A stretch of 64,000 nucleotides of DNA from Candidozyma auris (Eukaryota; Ascomycota; Pichiomycetes; Serinales; Metschnikowiaceae): positions 558,001-622,000 of the forward strand of contig NC_072814.1 of assembly GCF_003013715.1 (NCBI RefSeq). The letters are read 5' to 3'. A program made the position numbers and the translations under genes. This document shows positions 41,389 through 51,660 of this stretch, piece by piece. Under the pieces are notes generated by a model, which worked only from the letters and a program-made list of their open reading frames with translations, was not told where the DNA came from and searched no databases. The first letter of the stretch is position 1. The number at the start of each line of letters is the position of its first letter.

Positions 41389-43752
41389 ATGTTCATGGGC
41401 ATCAAACGAAGAGCCCTCCACGCTCTCCTTGTGTGTGGTGCCTTGGTGCTTTTGTCTCTCTGGCTCTCGCTGGCGTCGATCCCTCGCCTGATACAACCAG
41501 CCAATTACTTGGACTCGCTTCTGGTGTCGCTATGGCTGTCTAATCCACTCAACACTGACCAAGACTCACTCAACAAGAAAGTCATTCAGAAGGTGAAGCA
41601 GCGAAGAAAGAATGATTTGGAGGACGTCTTCTGGAGAGTCGATACCCGTTTGCGCAAGGATCAGACCGAACTAGAAATTCCCCCCTATTTTTTCCAAAAC
41701 GACAAGGACCGGCCCGATGTGCAACCGTTTGACCCAAGGTTCACCTTGGCCTTCTACTACTACTTCATACGAAAGCATGCGCTGACGTCGCCACAAGGCA
41801 TTACGGCGCCATTCCACTGGGCGGACTGGATGGACATGTCTGTGCTTGATCAGTATATATTCACCAACGAGCACACAACATGCTCGTTCATGGATCAACG
41901 TGAAAAGGAAGAAGAGATGGCGAAGAAGCATGACAAGCCCAACCCACACGAATCCTTGGATCCAGCAGAGTACTGCCTTGAGGATAAAGACTTGCCCTTT
42001 ACTCACGATGATGGCAACAGGCTTCGGATGGGTTTCAACGTTAAAAAGTATCCGGGCAGAATGGAGGCTAGCATGGGAGTGATCGCTGGAAGATCTTATA
42101 TGTATACGCATGCTCCTCCTCCTGCCAGCGTTATTTTCATGACCGATAATGGTTCGTATAATATCACAACAACTGGGGCCAAAGAGAAGCTACTACATAA
42201 TGGCATTGTCGATGATTACATCAAACTGGGTAAGAAAACGATCAACACATTGGAGGAGTTTACTTTGTTGAACCAAGAGGTTCCTTCGTTCACCGAAAGA
42301 GTGATAAGCGATTATCAAATCCACTTAAGCCACCTGGACTTCGTTCTGAACCCAAGTGAGATTATTGATCAGTTGCAAAGTCGAAGTCAATCAAAGCCAT
42401 TGACACAGCAAGAAGAAAAGTACCTTCAATCTGTCCAATATTCTGTAGCGACTCAAAATGATCCACCAAAGTTTTTCAAAGAGGCCAGAATCTTTAATAC
42501 TGTTATTGGCGACCACTACGATTGGAGATTTTTCAACGGCATAAAGCTTCACTCAGAAGAACAAGAACTTACTTTGCATCGTATGGTGAGAACTTGGTTG
42601 TCCTTTTGTCGTAAGCAAGGTATCAGGACGTGGATGGCACATGGTTCCCTTCTCTCGTGGTATTGGAATGGTATAGGGTTTCCTTGGGACAACGACATTG
42701 ATGTTCAGGTGCCAATCATGGACTTGCACAAACTAGCCATGTACTTTAACCAATCTCTCGTTGTTGAAGACGGCAAAGACGGCTTCAGTCGTTATTTCAT
42801 CGATATCACGTCCTCCATTACTGTCAGGGAAAAAAGCAATGGAAAAAACAATATCGATGCCAGATTCATTGACGTCGATTCTGGTCTCTACATTGATATT
42901 ACAGCTTTGGCTGTCAGCAAGGAATCTGCGCCAGACAGGTACACTCATGGAAGCCCAAAGGAGGTCAAGGACGACCCTGACAAGCTTAATGTCAATGACA
43001 AACTTCAACTTTACAATTGTCGAAATCAGCATTTTTCGAGCCTTCAGGAGGTTTCACCTCTATTTAAGTCATTCGTGGAGGGTAAAGTGGCGTACATTCC
43101 TAAAAGGTATTCAGATATCCTCACTGCAGAGTATAATAGGAAAGGCTTGCTTGACAAGTTCTTCAGTCATCGTCTCTTTATGCCGCAATTACGGCTTTGG
43201 ATACATCAAGATAAGTTGAGGTTCTTCTTACGTGATAGGAATCAGTGGCTCAAATACTTCAGTGCCAAGACCTCTGCAGAGCTGGTGGGTCTCACGAAAC
43301 CGGACCTTCACGGTGATTTAACAACCAGAGAAGTTGCTGCTTTGATCGAGATGAATGAAAAGGATCTCCTTGATCTTATGCTTGACGATAGCATCCTCAT
43401 CGAGTATGCTGTGCTGCGTGAAATGACAGCTATTCATGAAAATGAAATCATGAGACTTCTCTTTGGAAAGTCGACTGAAAAGATAGTTCTGAGAGCTAAG
43501 GAGTTTTCGCCCTTGAAGTTCGAGCCATTCTTAGCACGACTTAGACAAGACTATGCTTCATTTGAAAGCGAGGTGCAACGATACATTGGGCTTCATGATA
43601 AATACATTCTAAATCCTACAAAAGAGCAGGAAAAGGACAAACTTGAAGAGAAAGAGTCAGAAGGAAAAAACCCAAACAAGGACAATTCGAAGAAGAGCAA
43701 GGAAGAAAAGCTGCAGAAGACTAAAGACACTGAGGTCAACGAGAATAAGTAG
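41389..43752 (+). CDS. MNN4: Mnn4-type mannosylphosphate transfer protein (LicD domain)
   Basis: Golgi type II membrane protein required for mannosylphosphorylation of cell-wall N- and O-glycans (family knowledge). 787 residues. A short basic N-terminus precedes one signal-anchor helix (about residues 10-32), then a long lumenal part. The LicD/nucleotidyltransferase-like core near residues 395-560 shows MVRTWLSFCRKQGIRTWMAH, GSLLSWYWNGIGFPWDNDID (a DxD-type metal motif) and YIDITALAVS. The last 40 residues are a Lys/Glu-rich tail, much shorter than the long KKKKEEEE repeat of baker's yeast Mnn4. Other MNN4-like paralogues exist in Candida, so the precise member is not certain. Confidence 0.85.
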   Translation: MFMGIKRRALHALLVCGALVLLSLWLSLASIPRLIQPANYLDSLLVSLWLSNPLNTDQDSLNKKVIQKVKQRRKNDLEDVFWRVDTRLRKDQTELEIPPYFFQNDKDRPDVQPFDPRFTLAFYYYFIRKHALTSPQGITAPFHWADWMDMSVLDQYIFTNEHTTCSFMDQREKEEEMAKKHDKPNPHESLDPAEYCLEDKDLPFTHDDGNRLRMGFNVKKYPGRMEASMGVIAGRSYMYTHAPPPASVIFMTDNGSYNITTTGAKEKLLHNGIVDDYIKLGKKTINTLEEFTLLNQEVPSFTERVISDYQIHLSHLDFVLNPSEIIDQLQSRSQSKPLTQQEEKYLQSVQYSVATQNDPPKFFKEARIFNTVIGDHYDWRFFNGIKLHSEEQELTLHRMVRTWLSFCRKQGIRTWMAHGSLLSWYWNGIGFPWDNDIDVQVPIMDLHKLAMYFNQSLVVEDGKDGFSRYFIDITSSITVREKSNGKNNIDARFIDVDSGLYIDITALAVSKESAPDRYTHGSPKEVKDDPDKLNVNDKLQLYNCRNQHFSSLQEVSPLFKSFVEGKVAYIPKRYSDILTAEYNRKGLLDKFFSHRLFMPQLRLWIHQDKLRFFLRDRNQWLKYFSAKTSAELVGLTKPDLHGDLTTREVAALIEMNEKDLLDLMLDDSILIEYAVLREMTAIHENEIMRLLFGKSTEKIVLRAKEFSPLKFEPFLARLRQDYASFESEVQRYIGLHDKYILNPTKEQEKDKLEEKESEGKNPNKDNSKKSKEEKLQKTKDTEVNENK

Positions 43753-44050
43753 CAACCCAAAGCATGAGCATACCAAATTGTGGGATTTCGGAGACGATAT
43801 TTGATGTGGGTGATACGAGCGGTCCCGGATCGCATAACCAATTGCATTCACAAGAATACTGATTAATGTTTATACAACAGCATGAGAAAATAATCTTTCT
43901 CGGATTAAATTAATTTGCATGGTGAAGATATTGTATTGTCATACTGTAGACTCCTCCATTCGCTGGAGAAGTAATTCTCTCATTCAATAATTAATAAAAC
44001 AAATAAGGAAGCAACCTATGGTACAAAGATGAGCGAAGTGGACGTTAAGC

Positions 44051-44836
44051 CTATTGCTTTTCGTCAAGTTGTCTTCTCAAGCTGTCAATCTCACGGTAAG
44101 CTCTTTCCAATTCAGCCTTCAATTTCTCGTTTGAGGCGTTCAACTCACTGACAGCTTGCTCAGTCAACAATTTTTCCAATGTCCATTTTTCAATGTTGTT
44201 GTTCTCGTTTTCTTTCAAACGCTTGATGAATTCAACAGCTCTCTGCAAAATTTGAGCCTTGTTCGTGTCTGGGGTAGGTATCAAAGCAGCCAACTCCTTG
44301 ATACCTGCGTTGATCAGGTCTCTTCTCCTTCTCTCAACTTCTTTGTGGTTCTCACGTCTGATGCGGTGCCATTCGTCAGAACCGTGAGGGGGCTTGCTGT
44401 TAGCAGGAGGAGGCAAAGTTGTAGGCTGCAACATGGTCAGATCGGGTCTGTGAGTGTGTTGAGCTGCAGCAGCGTGAACCAGAGAACTATAAGTGTCGTA
44501 CATCCTATGGTGCAAGGCATGCTGCTGTTGCTGTTGTTGCTGCTGTTGTTGCTGCTGTTGTTGGTGATGATGATGTGGGTGTGACTGTTGCTGGTGGCTC
44601 AAAGCAGCAGCGGCAGCATTGGCAGGGTCGGCTTCCTGTGCCAATGAAGCAGCAGCAGCGACAGCCGCTTCTTCATCCTTCACATCGCCTTGGTCCTGGT
44701 TACCTGAATTGGCATACGACGATTGGTCGCCCAACAATTCCGAGTCAATGGCGATATCCTCCTTTTTGCCATTGTCAAGCTTGACTTTCTTGTTACCTTC
44801 AACGTAGGAGTTGGCAGCGTCTCTTTTGTTTACCAT
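44051..44836 (-). CDS. CBF1: bHLH-leucine zipper centromere/promoter-binding factor Cbf1
   Basis: Binds CACGTG E-boxes; controls sulfur metabolism and, in Candida, ribosomal-protein and respiratory genes (family knowledge). 261 residues. Order: short N-terminus (MVNKRDAANSYVEG), Ala/Gln/His-rich middle with a run of 14 Gln, then the bHLH: basic region RRENHKEVERRRRDLIN with the E-box-reading Glu and Arg, loop, helix 2 KAQILQRAVEFIKRLKE. A leucine-zipper helix with the family block NIEKWTLEKLLTEQ ends the protein. The frame runs further upstream to TTG; the first ATG is at 44834-44836. A TCACGTG sits six bases upstream, suggesting autoregulation. Convergent with MNN4. Confidence 0.93.
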   Translation of the reverse strand: MVNKRDAANSYVEGNKKVKLDNGKKEDIAIDSELLGDQSSYANSGNQDQGDVKDEEAAVAAAASLAQEADPANAAAAALSHQQQSHPHHHHQQQQQQQQQQQQQQHALHHRMYDTYSSLVHAAAAQHTHRPDLTMLQPTTLPPPANSKPPHGSDEWHRIRRENHKEVERRRRDLINAGIKELAALIPTPDTNKAQILQRAVEFIKRLKENENNNIEKWTLEKLLTEQAVSELNASNEKLKAELERAYREIDSLRRQLDEKQ

Positions 44837-46353
44837 CTTGTTCACGTGGACGTGCGCTTGGGAGGGAGGAGGGTTGTTGTGGGAGCTCCTTAGAAGCGGA
44901 AAAAAAGGGGGGATTTTTTGACGACGGCTAGAACTCAGAAGTCCCAAATAGACTATTTGAAACTTTTCTGGGTGTCGAGGTTGAACTGGCTGTAAGAATT
45001 GGATGGCGTTTGCAGACCTGGGATTGTTTATCGAAACGTGATTACCACAACGTGATTTACTGTGAGAAGCAAAGATGTTGTTGTCACGAGTTTTGCTTCA
45101 CATGGCTTTCAGGTGATGGTGGATTACCCGGACACTAACTCGCACTTTTTTTGAACGCAAGTTTCTATTTGCAGCCAAAGAACAAGGGATGAGCAGAAAA
45201 ATGTAGAACGAATAAAAAGGACAGGAAAATCTAAGTAGACTTTTGTTTGCTTGTTCGGACATTTATTTCTCTTCCTATGTCTCCAATGAACCCAAGCCTT
45301 ATAGGCACCTCTTAATGAGTAAACTTGAGATTTTTCTTTTTTTCGCAGTACCTGTTGCTTTATGCTAATTTTGTAAAGTCGCAACCACACCATCTACTGG
45401 CCAAGAGCTCCTGTTCGAACATCGTACTACAAATAACGAACTTGGTTTTTCTACCAACAGATGTATCAGATAAGCTTTCGCTCGACGCTAAATCAGCTCA
45501 GCACATCTCTTCATGCGCATATAATCGCCTTTAACATCCCACTTTTTCGTGTTCACTATCTCAGACATTGTTCTCTCTCCCCATTGACGCTCAAGCGTAT
45601 TCAAAAAAAGGCACTCATTAAACGCATAAAAACTTTGCAAGAGTAAAATTGTAGAAGTCCTCAATGAACACCAAACATATCGTATTTACCTCCTTTGATA
45701 TTCTCACATTCTATTCATCTACACAATTTGAAAAGTACCCAGCCCTTACTGCCCATGTCTTCCATGCATCCCACCCTTTCATCTGCGATCGAAGGCATGC
45801 ACCAACAACTCCCTAGATAACCCGATGCACTTCATCTACTTCTGATCTTCACGCCATCTTGAATGGAAACCGGCCGGCCTGCGTGGTGAGGCTGATTCCA
45901 TTGGTTTGTGCATTGTCGGGAGGAGATGGGCCGCAACATCGCCTGATACAGTGAAACTGGGCCCTGGGGCTAATTTCACCTGCACCTTCAGAACAGACTC
46001 GAAGGGGAGACACTCCGAAGGTAGACTGCTTGAGCTGTTTTGTTGCCTTCGTTTTTCCTTCTTTTTGGCGTAGTTTTCTGGTGTTCCGACTGGGACCCGG
46101 CCATGAGTGGCTACGGTGGTGTATGACCGAGCCTTGTAAGCGCATACTTTCACCTCACCTAATGAGAGCATGCGCCTACGCGGCCCGCGAACGTTGCAAC
46201 CAGAACCCATTATGCGCCTACGGACTACCTTCGTCACACCACCACCACTCGGTCAAGCCGACCTCTTCCGGCAAAAGTTGGGTATAAAGAGAGGCCAGAA
46301 TCCGTAGCACTTCCATTCTTCTCCTTCACAATCATCATCAAAACACAATTAAC
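44837..46353. promoter_or_regulatory. divergent CBF1/PDC promoter region
   Basis: 1.5-kb intergenic region. On the CBF1 side, TCACGTG at 44842-44848 and two near-matches AACGTGA around 45035-45055. On the PDC side, a TATA box TATAAA at 46283-46288, about 70 bases before the start codon, then a C/T/A-rich leader typical of a strongly expressed gene. No additional gene supported. Confidence 0.6.
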
Positions 46354-48042
46354 ATGTCTGAAATCACATTAGGTAGATACCTCTTCGAGAGATTGAACCA
46401 GCTTCAAGTCCAGACCATCTTTGGTCTTCCTGGCGACTTCAACTTGTCTCTTTTGGACAAAATCTATGAAGTTGACGGCATGAGATGGGCTGGTAACGCC
46501 AACGAATTGAACGCCGCCTACGCTGCTGACGGTTACTCCAGAGTGAAAGGTCTTGCCTGTCTTGTCACCACCTTCGGTGTTGGTGAGTTGTCTGCTTTGA
46601 ACGGTGTTGGTGGTGCTTACGCCGAGCACGTTGGTTTGTTGCACGTTGTCGGTGTGCCATCGATCTCGTCTCAGGCCAAGCAGTTGTTGTTGCACCACAC
46701 CTTGGGTAACGGTGACTTCACTGTGTTCCACAGAATGTCCAACAACATCTCCCAAACCACGGCTTTCATATCTGACATCAACTCTGCTCCTGGTGAAATT
46801 GACAGATGCATCAGAGAAGCATGGGTTCACCAGAGACCTGTCTACGTTGGCTTGCCTGCCAACTTGGTCGACTTGACCGTTCCTGCTTCTTTGTTGGATA
46901 CCCCCATCGACTTGTCCTTGAAGAAAAACGACCCAGATGCACAGGAAGAGGTCATCGAGACCGTCTTGGACTTGGTTGACAAATCCAAGAACCCAATCAT
47001 TTTGGTTGATGCCTGTGCCTCTAGACACAGCTGCAGAGACGAAGTGCGCCGTTTGGTTGACTCCACCAGCTTCCCTGTGTTCGTCACTCCAATGGGTAAG
47101 TCTGCTGTGAACGAATCCCACCCAAGATTCGGTGGTGTCTACGTTGGCTCTCTTTCGGAACCAAACGTCAAGGAGGCTGTCGAGAACGCCGACTTAGTCC
47201 TTTCCATCGGTGCCTTGTTATCCGATTTCAACACCGGTTCCTTCTCGTACTCTTACAAGACCAAGAACATTGTCGAGTTCCACTCTGACTACACCAAGAT
47301 CAGACAAGCCACGTTCCCAGGTGTCCAGATGAAGGAGGCCCTCAATGTCTTGTTGGAGAAGATCCCATCGCACGTTGCCAACTATAAGCCATTGCCAGTT
47401 CCTCAGAGAAGGGTGATTCCTAGCCCAGGTGACAAGGCCGCTATTTCCCAAGAATGGTTGTGGTCTAGATTGTCCTCCTGGTTCAGGGAGGGCGATATCG
47501 TCATTACAGAGACCGGTACCTCTGCATTTGGCATTGTTCAGTCATACTTCCCAGACAACTGTATTGGTATTTCCCAGGTGTTGTGGGGATCCATTGGTTT
47601 CACGGTTGGTGCTACCTTGGGTGCGGTCATGGCTGCACAGGAAATCGACCCTAAGAAGAGAGTCATTTTGTTTGTCGGTGATGGTTCCTTGCAGTTGACT
47701 GTCCAGGAGATCTCCACCATGGTCAAGTGGGAGACCACCCCATACTTGTTTGTGTTGAATAACGATGGTTACACCATCGAGAGATTGATCCACGGCGAGA
47801 CTGCCACCTACAACGACATCCAGCCATGGGACAACTTGGGACTCTTGCCATTGTTCAAGGCCCGTGATTATGAGACCAACCGTGTTGCCACTGTTGGTGA
47901 GATCGAGGCCTTGTTCAACAACTCTGCATTCAACGAGAACACTAAGATCAGAATGGTTGAGGTGATGTTGCCTAGGATGGATGCTCCTCAGAATTTGGTG
48001 AAGCAGGCCGAGTTCTCTTCCAAGACCAACTCTGAGAACTAA
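46354..48042 (+). CDS. PDC11: Pyruvate decarboxylase
   Basis: Thiamine-diphosphate enzyme converting pyruvate to acetaldehyde and CO2 in alcoholic fermentation (family knowledge). 562 residues. Catalytic features: Glu51 in GNANELNAAYAADGYSR, His-His of LLLHHTLGNGDF, the allosteric-site cysteine in DACASRH, the ThDP/Mg motif GDGSLQLT ... LNNDGYT and the following Glu of GYTIERLIHG. Strong codon bias (AAG, TTC, GGT, TTG) and no in-frame CTG seen indicate very high expression. PDC11 is the Candida name for the main isozyme; other PDC paralogues could be meant. The TATA box lies about 70 bases upstream. Confidence 0.95.
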   Translation: MSEITLGRYLFERLNQLQVQTIFGLPGDFNLSLLDKIYEVDGMRWAGNANELNAAYAADGYSRVKGLACLVTTFGVGELSALNGVGGAYAEHVGLLHVVGVPSISSQAKQLLLHHTLGNGDFTVFHRMSNNISQTTAFISDINSAPGEIDRCIREAWVHQRPVYVGLPANLVDLTVPASLLDTPIDLSLKKNDPDAQEEVIETVLDLVDKSKNPIILVDACASRHSCRDEVRRLVDSTSFPVFVTPMGKSAVNESHPRFGGVYVGSLSEPNVKEAVENADLVLSIGALLSDFNTGSFSYSYKTKNIVEFHSDYTKIRQATFPGVQMKEALNVLLEKIPSHVANYKPLPVPQRRVIPSPGDKAAISQEWLWSRLSSWFREGDIVITETGTSAFGIVQSYFPDNCIGISQVLWGSIGFTVGATLGAVMAAQEIDPKKRVILFVGDGSLQLTVQEISTMVKWETTPYLFVLNNDGYTIERLIHGETATYNDIQPWDNLGLLPLFKARDYETNRVATVGEIEALFNNSAFNENTKIRMVEVMLPRMDAPQNLVKQAEFSSKTNSEN

Positions 48043-48634
48043 TGGGCTACAAAAGAAACGAAAAGGAATTAATTAATGATTTAAGTTTTTATAGAATATA
48101 TGGAGTTTGATAATAAAGAGTAGGATGGTTCATTGCTCGGTTTCGAGACCCGAATTCACCTTCATACCGGGTAGTATCCAGAATTTCGCAGCCACTTCTT
48201 ATCTAGTATTAATCAAACTCATCAAAACAAGTACTACGATGGAAATTTACGAAACATTTGACAAACAACATTGTAATCCTCTTCATTCAGTTGTCGCTTT
48301 TGCCTGTCACGAGAGTCTGAGTGATTGCAGAGATGTGCCAAACGATTGACATGCAAACCAGGTAAGCGAAAATTGCTCATGTTCCCCCAAAGTGGCCAAA
48401 AAGAAAAAGAAAAATTGACTTCATATAAGAACCACTGATTCCCCTTCCAAGCTTTGCACAAATCTTAATTCACCAAAATTAAAGTCCTCTGCAAGCGGGT
48501 CTGCACTAAGCAAAGCTGCGTTTGTTACCCTTCAGGTTCCCCGGAAAAGCGAGGTTACGGTCTTGATCGCGAAATCTCGAAATCCTATTCATTGACCTCT
48601 TCAGCCCACAAACTCACCATCAATTCCTCATCAA
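48043..48634. promoter_or_regulatory. PDC terminator / ATM1 promoter
   Basis: AT-rich tract after the PDC stop (48060-48120, a plausible polyadenylation region) and the ATM1 upstream region. No gene or definite factor site. Confidence 0.4.
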
Positions 48635-50746
48635 ATGCTCTCCTCTTTACTCAGGTTGAGGCTGCCAGGGGCCCTAGTGGCCTCGAGACAGTTCACAAGA
48701 ATTCCAATGGGAGTAGCTCGCCCGCGGCTCGGCTTTACAGATTTAAGCACGAAATTCTCGAGGTCCACACTGTTGAGCCACATCAATGCCAGAGGGTTTC
48801 ACACCACAAGAAGGTTGCTTGAGAATGGAAAGAAGGACTCATCGACGTACTTGTTTGGACGAGAGATTTCAACGTCGCAGTTTAAGATGCTCAGGTCCCT
48901 CTTGGTGACCATTTGGCCCAAGAACAAGCCTAGTTTCAAAGTGAGAGTGTTGATCGCATTGCTGTTGTTGATAGGCTCAAAGCTTTTGAACGTCCAGGTC
49001 CCTTTTTTTTTCAAAAGTATCATTGATGAAATGAATGTGGACTGGTCGGAGCAATTGGGCACCTTGGGCACGGTTATGGGGACCATGATATTGGCATACG
49101 GTGGTGCTAGGTTTGGCGCTGTCTTGTTTGGCGAGCTCAGGAACGCAATTTTTGCATCAGTCGCTCAGCTGGCCATCAAAAGAGTCGCCAACAATACGTT
49201 CAAGCACCTCCTAGATATGGATTTGCAGTTCCATCTTTCAAGGCAGACGGGTGGCCTCACAAGAGCTATAGACCGAGGCACCAAAGGTATCAGTTATGTT
49301 CTTAGCGCCATGGTTTTCCACATAATACCCATAAGTTTTGAAATTAGTGTGGTGTGTGGCATCTTGACCTATAACTACGGCCTCTCATTTGCCGCCGTTA
49401 CCCTTATGACCATGATTGGCTATTCTGTTTTTACCATCAAGACTACGGCATGGAGAACGGGCTTCAGGCGTCAAGCAAATAATGCTGATAACCAGGCAGC
49501 TTCAGTGGCCTTGGACTCCTTGATAAACTACGAGTCAGTCAAGTATTTCAATAATGAAACTTATCAGTGCAGCAAGTACGATAAGTCACTTACAAACTAC
49601 CAAAACGCATCGATCAAAGTCGCCACCTCATTGGCATTTTTGAACGCTGGCCAGAATTTTATTTTTACTCTGGCTCTCACTGCCATGATGTACATGGGAT
49701 GCCAGGGTGTTGCTACCGGAGCTCTCAGTGTTGGTGATTTAGTCTTGATTAACCAGCTTGTCTTTCAATTGTCTGTTCCCCTTAACTTCTTGGGTTCTGT
49801 ATACCGTGAACTTAAACAGTCGTTGCTTGACATGGAGAACTTATTCCAATTACAGAACTACGACATCAAGGTGAAGAACAACCCTGGTGCAGAGAAACTT
49901 ACGCTCTCACCAATCCGTCCTGGTGAGATCAGATTTGAGAATGTTACTTTCGGCTACCATCCCGATCGTCCTATCTTAAAAAATGCGTCTTTCGTCATTC
50001 CTCCTGGCGAGAAGGTGGCTATTGTCGGTCCTTCTGGATCCGGTAAGTCCACTGTTCTCAAGCTTGTCTTCAGATTCTACGATGTTGATTCGGGGCGCAT
50101 TCTTATCGATGGACAAGACATCTCCAAGGTTGATCTAGAATCCTTGAGGCGTGCGATTGGTGTTGTTCCACAAGAGACTCCACTCTTTAATGATACAATT
50201 ATGGAGAATATCCGGTACGGACGTCTCGACGCCCACAATGATGAAATTATGGAGGCTGTCAAGAAAGTGCGACTTGACAAACTAGTGAAGGATCTACCGG
50301 AGGGCATGAACACCATTGTTGGCGAGCGTGGTCTCATGATCTCCGGAGGGGAAAAGCAGAGACTTGCAATTGCGCGAGTGCTCTTGAAACGTGCGCCAAT
50401 CGCATTCTTCGACGAGGCTACTAGTGCCCTTGATACCCATACTGAACAAGCGCTTCTCAGGACATTGAGAAGCATTTTCATTGAGGGGCGCTCTACTAAC
50501 GTGTCAATTGCGCACCGTCTCCGTACGATTGCCGACAGTGACAAGATCATTGTGTTGAATAAAGGCGCTGTCCAAGAAGAAGGTACACACCAGGGCTTGC
50601 TTAACACACCTGGGTCTCTCTACGGAGAACTCTGGAACATCCAGGAGAATCTCGACCTCGAGGAAGAGTTGAAGAGAAGAGATGAGGAGGATGAGGAAGT
50701 GAGACAAAGAATGGCTAGGGAAGCCAGGCAAACAACCAAGGCCTAG
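48635..50746 (+). CDS. ATM1: Mitochondrial ABC exporter Atm1
   Basis: Inner-membrane half-transporter exporting a glutathione-linked sulfur species for cytosolic Fe-S cluster assembly (family knowledge). 703 residues. Arg-rich presequence-like N-terminus (residues 1-65, with [10 protein letters not shown]), six-helix membrane domain about 95-400 with [20 protein letters not shown] and [19 protein letters not shown], then the ABC domain: Walker [10 protein letters not shown], signature ISGGEKQR, Walker [14 protein letters not shown]-loop IAHRLRT. Near-identical blocks to yeast Atm1 make this firm. The ATG at 48635 gives a typical targeting sequence; a Glu/Arg tail ends the protein. Confidence 0.96.
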   Translation: MLSSLLRLRLPGALVASRQFTRIPMGVARPRLGFTDLSTKFSRSTLLSHINARGFHTTRRLLENGKKDSSTYLFGREISTSQFKMLRSLLVTIWPKNKPSFKVRVLIALLLLIGSKLLNVQVPFFFKSIIDEMNVDWSEQLGTLGTVMGTMILAYGGARFGAVLFGELRNAIFASVAQLAIKRVANNTFKHLLDMDLQFHLSRQTGGLTRAIDRGTKGISYVLSAMVFHIIPISFEISVVCGILTYNYGLSFAAVTLMTMIGYSVFTIKTTAWRTGFRRQANNADNQAASVALDSLINYESVKYFNNETYQCSKYDKSLTNYQNASIKVATSLAFLNAGQNFIFTLALTAMMYMGCQGVATGALSVGDLVLINQLVFQLSVPLNFLGSVYRELKQSLLDMENLFQLQNYDIKVKNNPGAEKLTLSPIRPGEIRFENVTFGYHPDRPILKNASFVIPPGEKVAIVGPSGSGKSTVLKLVFRFYDVDSGRILIDGQDISKVDLESLRRAIGVVPQETPLFNDTIMENIRYGRLDAHNDEIMEAVKKVRLDKLVKDLPEGMNTIVGERGLMISGGEKQRLAIARVLLKRAPIAFFDEATSALDTHTEQALLRTLRSIFIEGRSTNVSIAHRLRTIADSDKIIVLNKGAVQEEGTHQGLLNTPGSLYGELWNIQENLDLEEELKRRDEEDEEVRQRMAREARQTTKA

Positions 50747-51322
50747 GCCGTTCCTCGAATGTAGTTCTGATCACAACCACCAAAAACAATATTATCCTAA
50801 ATAGACATCAAATATCACATAGACCACTATTGACCCTTGACAAGCCGCATGGAATCACCTTGCCACCAACAATTGTCAGCTGCTGTGCCCTTTGAGCGCA
50901 TACTGTCAATATGGCCAGGAGTTCCTCAACAATGCACAATAACTATCCACCTAGACCAAGTTCTCTGGCCAGACACTCTTGAGGCAAATTAAAAGGTGCC
51001 ATTGTCGAAGATCAATGTTCGGCAATTGAACAAAAAGAAAATTACCCAAATCGACCAGTTTTGCGATCGTCCCCACATCGTACTATTGTTGTTACATTGC
51101 GAGTTCGCAGCCGTTAACGCGGCGAGCGAGTTCGCAGCGTTTGGTTGCAAAATGGCTGCAAATGGAGACCTCAAACACACTAGACACAAGATCCGGATCC
51201 CTTTTTTCTTCTCTTCAGCCCTGCTTCCCCCCTCTAACCGTTTCATGTGCGTCACCTTTTTTCGATACGAATAGGGGAATCTGTCAAACAGGTCCCCTGA
51301 ATTTTCTTTCCCATTCATTCTC
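50747..51322. other. ATM1 downstream region
   Basis: 3' region of ATM1 and possible promoter of the small ORF that follows. Frames in it are short and without resemblance; no RNA gene recognised. Confidence 0.35.
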
Positions 51323-51592
51323 ATGCCAGGTAACATTTTCCCACTCGCACCAGACTCGGTCCAGACCACCATCCCAAGAAGATGCAAAACATGGTTATAT
51401 AAATTGATCGATTTTGCAGCTACCTTGACTTGCGTTGTGCTCATGTTCTTCTTGAATCACGAGTGTACAATCCGTGAAATGGTGCCTCCGCCTTGTCTCA
51501 ATCCCAAGGATAGGGACCGGTTTGACCAGATGGCTAGTGCGATTCTTTACGCGGTGCAACTGAAGGACCGCCAGATCTCCTGGAAAATTTGA
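51323..51592 (+). CDS. possible small single-span protein, uncharacterised
   Basis: 89 codons from ATG at 51323, family not recognised. One hydrophobic segment near residues 29-43 (LIDFAATLTCVVLMFFL) follows a short Arg/Lys patch (RRCKTWLYK). The C-terminal part is polar with two Cys (HECTIREM, PPPCLNP). Codons look like neighbouring genes and only one CTG is present. Its stop lies 68 bp from the convergent TMA108 stop, a spacing seen for other gene pairs here. It may be a real small membrane protein; chance ORF is the alternative. Confidence 0.42.
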   Translation: MPGNIFPLAPDSVQTTIPRRCKTWLYKLIDFAATLTCVVLMFFLNHECTIREMVPPPCLNPKDRDRFDQMASAILYAVQLKDRQISWKI

Positions 51593-51660
51593 GATACTAC
51601 ATGAATGATATTTGACACAGCTGGTTCTGTGTATTTACATAACGATGCAATGAAACCTAT

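Noticed and set aside
45405..45430. GTTCGAAC-like segment suggestive of a tRNA B box
   Set aside because: No flanking acceptor or anticodon stems and no A box at suitable spacing. No tRNA found elsewhere in the gaps either, though I could not run a covariance search.
46369..47121. 250-codon antisense frame inside PDC
   Set aside because: Shadow produced by the strong codon bias of PDC; no family resemblance.
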